DNA from: an uncultured Thiodictyon sp.
GTDB taxonomy: Bacteria; Pseudomonadota; Gammaproteobacteria; Chromatiales; Chromatiaceae
Assembly (NCBI RefSeq): GCF_903946935.1
Contig: NZ_CAJAXH010000026.1
Location: 1-60,645 of the forward strand
Length of the DNA stretch: 60,645 nucleotides
Direction of reading: 5' to 3'
Position numbers and translations under genes: made by a program. Below the pieces are notes generated by a model. That model did not search any database. It was given only the letters and a program-made list of their open reading frames with translations, and had not been told where the DNA came from. Below, one piece after another: positions 54,194 to 60,645 of the stretch; positions within the stretch are counted from its first letter, which is position 1, and every line of letters starts with the position of its first letter.

Positions 54194-55219
54194 CTACACC
54201 CCGCCGGTTGCATCAGCTCCACCGATCCGAGTAGTCGCCGTCATTACATTCCACAGAAACTGTCTGGCAGCGCCCTCAACGAGAACACGCCGAGGCGGCG
54301 CCGCAACCTCATGCGCCCGCCGCAGCAGCCGCTCGCGAAGGTCCGGACGCAACCCTGCAAGCGCATCCTCGCCTTGCGCACGTAATCGCCCCCACTGAGC
54401 GAAATAGCGCCACCAGGTCTTGCGCAGCGGCGTGGTCAGACGGCCACCCGCGGCGTGGTAGCGATTGAGCGAATCGAGGTGAATCAACACACTTTCCCAG
54501 GCCAGCCAAGTCTGGCGGCGGTATTGATCGCTGACCGAGCCGGGGCGATGACGATAGAGCACACCCGCATAGGGGATATGACAAACGCGCCCGTTGCGCT
54601 CCAGGACCCGCAAGATCAAATCGGTATCCGCGGCGCAGCCCCAACTTTCGTCCCAGCCGCCCATCTCCAGCAAGGTCGCACGGCGGTGCATCTGGGCATT
54701 GGAATGCCAGAGCTGCAGGTCGTCGAAGCTGAGCCGATACCAGTCATGCCCGGGGCGGCACTGCACCTGCATCGGCTCAATCCCGGCGCGAATCAGCGCC
54801 CGCTCCCCCAAATAGGAAGAAAACGGCTCGAGGTTGGCGTCGCAACTCAGGGTCCGGCAATACGATACCATCGGGCCGTGAGCGTCCTCCATGGCGTCCA
54901 CCAGTCGCTGCAAGGTCTCCGGACGAACGGCATCATCGGCGTCGAGCTTGACGACATACTTGCCTTGCGCCGCGGCTAATGCCCGGTTCCAGTTACGGGT
55001 CATGCCGAGATTCTCGTCATTGACAACAACCCGAAAACGCGGGTCGCGCCGGCCAAAAGCGTGCGCCAGCGCAACGCTCCCGTCCGAACTCGCGTCGTCG
55101 GCGACCACGACCTCGAAATCGCCGAGCGACTGATGCAAGAGCGATTCAAGGGCTATCGCCAGATAGGCCCCGTCGTTGTAGACGGGAACAATGACCGACA
55201 CGAGTGCAGTCTGCTTCAT
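54194..55219 (-). CDS. GT2-family glycosyltransferase
   Basis: The 341-residue product has LVSVIVPVYNDGAYLAIALE, VVVADDASSDGSVALAHAF, YVVKLDADDAVRPETLQRL with the DADD metal motif and NAQMHRRATLLEMGGWDESWG. C-terminal helices (RYFAQWGRLRAQGEDAL) are typical of the long GT2 subgroup. The start at 55219 gives MKQTALVSVIVPVYN; longer frame to 55363 is not family-like. It lies 31 bases after the previous gene. Confidence 0.88.
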   Translation of the reverse strand: MKQTALVSVIVPVYNDGAYLAIALESLLHQSLGDFEVVVADDASSDGSVALAHAFGRRDPRFRVVVNDENLGMTRNWNRALAAAQGKYVVKLDADDAVRPETLQRLVDAMEDAHGPMVSYCRTLSCDANLEPFSSYLGERALIRAGIEPMQVQCRPGHDWYRLSFDDLQLWHSNAQMHRRATLLEMGGWDESWGCAADTDLILRVLERNGRVCHIPYAGVLYRHRPGSVSDQYRRQTWLAWESVLIHLDSLNRYHAAGGRLTTPLRKTWWRYFAQWGRLRAQGEDALAGLRPDLRERLLRRAHEVAAPPRRVLVEGAARQFLWNVMTATTRIGGADATGGV

Positions 55220-55250
55220 GGTCGTGGTTACGCTGACGACCTTGTAATAG

Positions 55251-56594
55251 TCATTGGCCGCATTGACCGTCCCTGCCATCGGCCTCTCGTGCCCATCGCA
55301 AAAACTCATTCTGTGATTGAGCGCCGTGGCAGGCATGTGGCCATTCGCCCCCCGCGTCATCATGTCGGTACGACACGCCCAGCGTGCGTCGCACCCGCTC
55401 GCCCCATTTCACCCCCAACCACCGATCGAGCCGACCCTGGGGCAAGGCGCCAGATGGCAGGCGCGGTGCGGGCAGACTTGGCAGCCTTAGAATCTGGTGA
55501 AGCGCGTCGTTCCAAAGGCTGACCGAGCAACTGCGGCTATAGCGTCTTTGGACCAGCTCCAGGCCGCCGGTTACCAATCGCTCACGAATACCAAAGGCCA
55601 TCAGAGCGGCCACCGCATCGGCCGCCGCGGCCATGTCGCCGATCGGGAATAACAGGCAGTTGCGACCATTGAGAAGGGCCCCCTCAAGCCCGCTGCCGAC
55701 AAAGCAACTGCTGATCACGGGAAGCCTATGGCTCATCGCTTCCCAGGCCACTATTGGCCCGGTCTCCCATACCGAAGTGATGATCAACGCATCGTGTCTC
55801 CGATACTCGCGGCTCAAGGCTGTCGGCGCCAGGACGCCCAGAAACCGGAATACCCGCTCAGCCCCGCGGGCGGCGATTGCCTGCCGCAACAGCGCTTCAT
55901 CCGGTCCGGCGCCGGCCAGAGAAATCTGGCACGAGACGCCACGGCGAGCCAAGCTGCTGGCCAACTCAACAAGATCGCAGATCCGTTTCTGCTCCTGCTC
56001 GAAGCGTCCACAGTACAGTAGCCGCAATGGTTGGGTAACCGCTACCCCAGTCGTAGCCGCCACTCGCCCACTCGGCACCGGGACGCCGCAGGGCGCATAG
56101 AAAACCCGCTCCTCGCTACCCATGTTGCTAGCCGCCATCTTGACGCCGAGCCGGTTGGTCGAGACGACCCCATCCAGCACGTCGACACTCGCCCGACAGT
56201 CTTCAAGCAAGTCGCTTTGGAAGCCATGTAATGTCATCACCACCTTCGGGCTCGGCTGGCCGCGTAGCCGCAGGTAGCGAATGGCGCAATACGTTGCGGC
56301 GATGTTCACCACCACAACCAGGTCGGGCCGTACCTGTCGTAGGCAAGCCGTTATCGAAGCGATGCGTCCCGGTTGGCTACCGGTCGGATTAGCAATGCGC
56401 CGCACGTCCTGCCAGGGATGCCGCGAAAGATAGGTGTTCACATCGTGAAACCGGCCCTGCACCAGCCCAAGCACGCAGCGCCATCCCAGCGCCTGCAGGC
56501 CGGGAAGAACAGAATCCAGCCAATCGGCTACCCCCCCAAGCGGGTATGCCGAGGGCGCGATCACCAAAACAGAGGGGGCCTGCTTGCCAGTCAA
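55251..56594 (-). CDS. GT4-family glycosyltransferase
   Basis: The 447-residue product has VLVIAPSAYPLGGVADWLDSV at the start, VVMTLHGFQSDLLEDCRASVD, LRLLYCGRFEQEQKRICDLVE and the donor-binding segment TSVWETGPIVAWEAMSHRLPV with an E-x7-E-like pattern (ETGPIVAWE). The C-terminus carries a tail (from about residue 385) not typical of the fold. It is part of the GT run, with a small gap to the next upstream gene. Confidence 0.87.
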   Translation of the reverse strand: MTGKQAPSVLVIAPSAYPLGGVADWLDSVLPGLQALGWRCVLGLVQGRFHDVNTYLSRHPWQDVRRIANPTGSQPGRIASITACLRQVRPDLVVVVNIAATYCAIRYLRLRGQPSPKVVMTLHGFQSDLLEDCRASVDVLDGVVSTNRLGVKMAASNMGSEERVFYAPCGVPVPSGRVAATTGVAVTQPLRLLYCGRFEQEQKRICDLVELASSLARRGVSCQISLAGAGPDEALLRQAIAARGAERVFRFLGVLAPTALSREYRRHDALIITSVWETGPIVAWEAMSHRLPVISSCFVGSGLEGALLNGRNCLLFPIGDMAAAADAVAALMAFGIRERLVTGGLELVQRRYSRSCSVSLWNDALHQILRLPSLPAPRLPSGALPQGRLDRWLGVKWGERVRRTLGVSYRHDDAGGEWPHACHGAQSQNEFLRWAREADGRDGQCGQ

Positions 56595-56670
56595 CAGCGG
56601 ATCTGGCTAATCCGCCAGCCCATCGACGTAAGGTAGCCTTCTAGTTCCCCCCAAGAGCCACATTGGTCGC

Positions 56671-57597
56671 TCAAGGCCGCCAACCAAGCCGCCGGAGGAC
56701 ACGATAGAAAATACGTCCCTTAATTTTATTAAGTTCCTGTGTGAGCTGCACATTGGCAAGCGATACGTCGATCACCATTTCAAATAAGGCGTCATATTCG
56801 CCATGCCGCGCGTACACCAGAGCGAACTCACCCTGACTGCGGTTTCTCAACATCATGGTCTTGGTGTTGGCATAATATCTCATTGACGCAAACACGTCGT
56901 CCGTGCAGCGAAAATAAGCATGGCGCAGAAATTTGAACCAGAGGTCATAGTCGAACAGCAGTTCGAATCGTTCCTCGACGCCACCACAGGCTCGCCATAC
57001 CGCGGCAGGCCAAAAGCAGGACTGTTGCATGAACCAGTGGTCGCGCCACTTCAGGCGCCATTCGACAAGAAGTTTCCGATCGACCTTAGTAGGACATCGG
57101 CGTTCAATTACAGCCCCGAATTCATCCACGACATTGCCCGCTCCCAGTAGAATGAATGATTCGTTGGGGTTCTTGAAATATCGACCAGCAATCGCAAGCG
57201 CATTACGCTCATAATAATCATCGGAGTTGATCCAGCCGAATACCGAACCCGTCGCACGCGCGAAGCCGTTATTGATCGCAGCGGCCTGCCCCGCGTCTTT
57301 CTCACTCACCCAATAGGCCAACCATGGTTCATACTTGTGGATAATCTCAACGCTGCTATCGCTGCTGCCTCCATCCATAATGATGTACTCCAGATTCGGG
57401 TAGCCTTGTAACAGCACGGAGCGGATGGTTTCCTCCAGAAACTGCCCCTGGTTGTAACTTGGGGTGACGATACTGATCTTCGGCCAGGGGTTGCCATTCG
57501 GCATTCGCGCCGAGGCTGCAGACGTTTCCTCGGTCCAAGGCCAGCCGGTCTTATTGGGCGGCGGCGACGGCAGTTCATTCAGGGATGGGCAGCGCAT
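56671..57597 (-). CDS. GT2-family glycosyltransferase
   Basis: The 308-residue product has ISIVTPSYNQGQFLEETIRS, YIIMDGGSSDSSVEIIHKY, and AAAINNGFARATGSVFGWINSDDYY with the NSDD metal motif (GWINSDDYYERNALA). The late part (QSCFWPAAVWRACGGVEERF) is typical of the subgroup. The start at 57597 gives MRCPSLNELPSPP; a later start is possible. Base composition is slightly lower in GC than the genes around it. Confidence 0.88.
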   Translation of the reverse strand: MRCPSLNELPSPPPNKTGWPWTEETSAASARMPNGNPWPKISIVTPSYNQGQFLEETIRSVLLQGYPNLEYIIMDGGSSDSSVEIIHKYEPWLAYWVSEKDAGQAAAINNGFARATGSVFGWINSDDYYERNALAIAGRYFKNPNESFILLGAGNVVDEFGAVIERRCPTKVDRKLLVEWRLKWRDHWFMQQSCFWPAAVWRACGGVEERFELLFDYDLWFKFLRHAYFRCTDDVFASMRYYANTKTMMLRNRSQGEFALVYARHGEYDALFEMVIDVSLANVQLTQELNKIKGRIFYRVLRRLGWRP

Positions 57598-57612
57598 GAG
57601 ATCGCGTCGTTC

Positions 57613-58872
57613 CTATGCTGATCCGAGCACCTGCGCATACAGCCCGGCGTAGGCCCGCGCCTGGGCTCCCAGGGTATACTCCTGCTCCGCCACCTCGCGG
57701 CAGCGCTGCCCGTAGCCCCGCAGTGTCGAAGCATCTGCCAAGGCTACACGTAACGCCTCGCGCAGTTCCTGCACCCGACCGACCGGGGCCAACCAGCCGG
57801 TCTCGCCCGGGCGAACCATGTCGGGAATGCCGCCAGCGTCGAATCCCACCACGGGGGTTCCGCAGGCCAATGACTCCAGAGCGACGTTGGGCAGATTGTC
57901 AGCCAAGGAGGGCACCACCGAGAGATCCGCCAGACTGTAAAGTGCGGCCAAGAGTCCGTCTGAACTGATCGCGCCGACATGGATGTGCCGGAACGGCAAT
58001 TGAAGTCGCGGCGGATGCGGGCCGATGGATAGCGCTACCATCGTCTGGGGCGTCTCCAGCCCATGCAGCGCATCGATCAACGCTTGAAAGCCCTTGCGGG
58101 GATTGCCGACACCGTCCGCGACAAATAACACGACGCGGTCCTCCACCAACAGCCCCAGCGCGGACCGCAGGCCTTCGGCCGCTACCGGCCGGAATACCGC
58201 AGTGTCGATACCGTAGGGAATACAATGAACCGGAAATTCGCGCAGCAGCCGGCTTTGCCGGGCGACGCCCTGAAGCCAGCGCGACGGTGCGACGATGTGC
58301 AGGTCGGTTGGCGAACGGTGCGCATAGGCACGGGCCTTGCGTTGCCAACTGGCGTGTGCCAGGTCCCGCGCGTCGCACGAACCCAATTGTGGGCAGTGGC
58401 CACACTCATGGGTATAGGCGTCGCAGTCCATGGCGTAGTGGCAACCGCCGGTCAGCGCATACATATCGTGCAGCGTCCAGACCACCGGCTTACCTACCAT
58501 TGGCATAAAGGAGCCGACATCCAGGAATCCCGCGATCCAATGGAGATGGTACAGATCCGCCGGCGGCAGTTGACGTTCAAGGACGCGCCAATGATAGGTG
58601 CGGTCATCCGAGAACTGTTCCAGACCGGCGGGACGGGTCTTGCGATAGCGCCCGAACTCGCGAGCGACGCCGCTAAACCGGATGCGATTCAGCAGCTTTT
58701 GCGGCAATGTCCGATGCGGTCGGTGTTGAAGCACACGCGCATCGTCAACTGTCTTGTTCGGGGTGTAGACCACCGAGTCGGCGCCGGCCCGGACCAAGCC
58801 CTGATGGATGCGATACATCGCGCGAGCCGCTCCACCTTGCACGTCAAACGTATTGAGGTGACATATCTTCAT
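57613..58872 (-). CDS. GT4-family glycosyltransferase (WcaC-like)
   Basis: The product (about 419 residues) has KICHLNTFDVQGGAARAMYRI at the start, VWTLHDMYALTGGCHYAMDC followed by ECGHCPQLGSCDARDLAH (a Cys-rich motif of the WcaC/WcaL-like subgroup), VVLFVADGVGNPRKGFQALID and the donor site SLADNLPNVALESLACGTPVV. It is probably a colanic-acid-type or O-antigen glycosyltransferase. The start at 58872 is preferred to 58899, which overlaps the next gene. Confidence 0.89.
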   Translation of the reverse strand: MKICHLNTFDVQGGAARAMYRIHQGLVRAGADSVVYTPNKTVDDARVLQHRPHRTLPQKLLNRIRFSGVAREFGRYRKTRPAGLEQFSDDRTYHWRVLERQLPPADLYHLHWIAGFLDVGSFMPMVGKPVVWTLHDMYALTGGCHYAMDCDAYTHECGHCPQLGSCDARDLAHASWQRKARAYAHRSPTDLHIVAPSRWLQGVARQSRLLREFPVHCIPYGIDTAVFRPVAAEGLRSALGLLVEDRVVLFVADGVGNPRKGFQALIDALHGLETPQTMVALSIGPHPPRLQLPFRHIHVGAISSDGLLAALYSLADLSVVPSLADNLPNVALESLACGTPVVGFDAGGIPDMVRPGETGWLAPVGRVQELREALRVALADASTLRGYGQRCREVAEQEYTLGAQARAYAGLYAQVLGSA

Positions 58873-58888
58873 CGTTGTAGAGTCGTCG

Positions 58889-59806
58889 TCAGGGCTCAAA
58901 ACGCATTACCGCCAATAAGGTGTGCCCGGGGATCAGCTGCCGGATCGGCGTCGTGAGCAAGCGCCTGACTGCGGTCTGTGAGCGAGGGTGCAGGAGTACT
59001 CGCGATACCGGGTCCGAAAGCTGGCGCCGCAATACGGAGGTATAGGCGGAGACAAACCAATCAACATGATACGCCTGCAATGGTTCGCGACCTAGTTTGA
59101 TCAGCCGTAAAGGCAACAGACCCGCCAGCGCACGGAACACGCCGGCATCCCAGTGCGAAATATGGTGTGGGGGCTGGTCGAGCAGGTTGGTGCGTTGCGG
59201 GTCGATAACCCGGGTGACTGCCGCGTTGGGGACCGATAGAACCAACTGGCCCCCCGGGCGTAGCAGCTTAAGCATGTCGGCGAGCAGGCCACGCGGGTCC
59301 GGGACATGCTCCAACACCTGGAAGGCGCAGATCGCATCAAAGGGCGCGAGGCCGCGCTGCGCCAACATCGATAGACTTGTCTCGAAAACCTCAAAGCCCA
59401 GTGCCCGCACGCGTGCCGCTGCAACAGGATTGAGCTCGACTCCGCGAACCCCCAACCCACGCGCTGCGGCGGCTCGCAAAAAGTGGCCTGAGCCAACGCC
59501 GACTTCCAATACCCGGCTGCCTTGCGAAAGGGCACTCAGGGCAGCCTGGAACTCCCATTTATCGGCAACGTAGTACCAATCGAAGCGTTCGAGCTGTGCA
59601 TACAGTCCACCCTCCCCGGCGGCAGCGGGCGGGCTATACCAGGCGAGCCCGGTCGTCTTGCAGCGCCAATATTCAATGACCGGTAGTGCCGCGAAGGCCG
59701 AACCGACATCGATACCCAGCGAGGTCCGCCAGCGCTCGGCGATGTCGGCCGGTGTGAGCGCTTGTAGGCGTTCGGTATCGGGCTGACCGGTTAAGAGGCT
59801 CAACAT
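58889..59806 (-). CDS. class I SAM-dependent methyltransferase
   Basis: The 305-residue product has VLEVGVGSGHFLRAAAARGLG (SAM motif I), GVELNPVAAARVRALGFEVF, FDAICAFQVLEHVPDPRGLL and LRPGGQLVLSVPNAAVTR (motif IV/V), and PPHHISHWDAGVFRALAGLLP. It is typical of methyltransferases in polysaccharide loci and may cap or decorate a glycan. It is the first gene of the minus-strand run. The ~200-base gap to the transposase (59807-60009) has no gene I can see. Confidence 0.87.
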   Translation of the reverse strand: MLSLLTGQPDTERLQALTPADIAERWRTSLGIDVGSAFAALPVIEYWRCKTTGLAWYSPPAAAGEGGLYAQLERFDWYYVADKWEFQAALSALSQGSRVLEVGVGSGHFLRAAAARGLGVRGVELNPVAAARVRALGFEVFETSLSMLAQRGLAPFDAICAFQVLEHVPDPRGLLADMLKLLRPGGQLVLSVPNAAVTRVIDPQRTNLLDQPPHHISHWDAGVFRALAGLLPLRLIKLGREPLQAYHVDWFVSAYTSVLRRQLSDPVSRVLLHPRSQTAVRRLLTTPIRQLIPGHTLLAVMRFEP

Positions 59807-60009
59807 CGCTTGTTAGCTTCCACGAAAATTGATTTCAATTCCTTCACGAAGCACTTGGGCTGGCGTCGATGCGCTGAATGCGCCGTTGCGGGGGGCTAGC
59901 TACACTTTACTCCAGCCCTCCCAGTGTAATCGGTGTAATGCATGAAAGGGCGCTTATTGTTGGCGGAAAAATACTCATCTATTGCTTCTTTTGACCCCGT
60001 CGTAATCGT

Positions 60010-60645
60010 TCAGACCCCCGGCAGCGGGGGCAGGGGCAGTCCGGCGCGCCGCTCGGTGATCGCAGCGACCAGGTAGTCCCACGGCGAGTGGTCGCGTTGC
60101 CGGCAGGTGTCGATGACACTGGCCAGCAGGGCGAAGGCGCGCGAACCGACGGCGGTGCGGGTGCCGTGGCTGATGCGGCGCGCGATCACCCAGTGGCGCA
60201 ACGCCCGCTCGGCGAGGTTGTTGGTCAACGGCAGGTGCGGATGATGCAGGACCCGGAAGATGGCGTCCCAATCGGTGAGCAGCTCCACGGCCAGGTCGCG
60301 GGTCTGGGCATGCGCGTATTCTTGATAGGCCAGGCAGGTGCGCCGCAGCGCCGCGAGTCGGTCGGCCTGCGCGCTGGCCAGGTCCGCCCCCGCCCCGGGC
60401 GGTTCGTCGCGGGCGGCATAGATCGCCTCCATCAACGCCTCCAGGGTGGTGCGCACGCGATGACCGAAGGCGCTGCCACCGGGATCGCAGCACTCCGCCA
60501 CCCCCTGGGCCTTGCGCACCAAGTGCGCCCAGCAGCGCAGGCGCTGCGGATAGTGCCGGTAGGAAAACCAGCCATCCGTCATCAGCCAGCCGGCAAAGCC
60601 GGCCAGCACGCGCGTGACCGTCGCCTTCCCGCGCCCGGCAATCAC
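60010..60645 (-). mobile_element. IS66-family transposase, C-terminal part, cut by window edge
   Basis: The 211-residue partial frame has WLMTDGWFSYRHYPQRLRCWAH with an RxxCWAH-type motif of the IS66 DDE transposase, HPHLPLTNNLAERALRHWVIARR, the family's catalytic Glu region, and a C-terminal QRDHSPWDYL segment. The 5' part lies beyond the right edge. It marks the right border of the glycan locus seen here. The element's terminal repeat could not be identified in 59807-60009. Confidence 0.85.

Overview
The window is GC-rich, apart from a patch near 41.4-43.3 kb. It looks like a chromosomal segment of a gammaproteobacterium. The clearest sign is the conserved run purD/purH-fis-dusB-zinc ribbon gene-prmA-accC-accB-aroQ-dsbD-cutA-fxsA. 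The GC content and the many small dispersed repeats would suit a purple sulfur bacterium (Chromatiaceae), but that is inference. I saw no rRNA, tRNA or CRISPR array.

Layout. (1) 0.2-6.8 kb, plus strand: a large secreted repeat protein, then a tight unit made of a 68-residue peptide, a PqqD-like/HprK-like fusion and a nucleotidyltransferase-fold protein. This looks like a peptide-modification system of poorly known function. (2) 6.9-11.5 kb: a lipoprotein, pncC-thpR, a universal stress protein, a one-TM protein, a YeiH-type transporter and a broken membrane glycosyltransferase. (3) 11.6-24.6 kb: the housekeeping block, mostly minus strand, with an lpxA gene set between purD and purH. (4) 24.7-27.2 kb: a membrane-fused alpha/beta hydrolase and a transglutaminase-like lipoprotein. 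(5) 27.2-38.7 kb: the core of an envelope or exopolysaccharide locus. On the minus strand are a WecA-like initiator, an O-antigen ligase/polymerase and a FecR-like protein. Divergent on the plus strand are a PHP phosphatase, Wza, Wzc-type kinase, a membrane J-domain protein broken by a frameshift, a TPR-like membrane protein and an RfaH/NusG-like antiterminator. (6) 38.9-59.8 kb, all minus strand: ten glycosyltransferases (five GT4-like, five GT2-like), two methyltransferases, a NodU-type carbamoyltransferase, an asparagine synthetase, a second ligase-like membrane protein and one unknown. (7) The right edge is the 3' part of an IS66-type transposase.

How it fits together: the PHP phosphatase and Wzc probably form the tyrosine phosphorylation switch that controls chain length and export through Wza. 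The WecA-like protein loads the first sugar on undecaprenyl phosphate, the glycosyltransferases extend it, and the carbamoyl- and methyltransferases decorate it. The RfaH-like protein may allow transcription through the long glycosyltransferase run. No Wzx flippase was recognised inside the window.

The locus has been hit repeatedly by small mobile or repetitive DNA. A ~125-bp repeat is present four times; one copy lies in-frame inside the J-domain gene and has a C11 tract two bases short of the other copies. A 114-bp MITE-like element has cut the 3' end of a glycosyltransferase. CGCAAAT-rich inverted repeats flank two housekeeping genes. There are also two gene fragments and the IS66 transposase.
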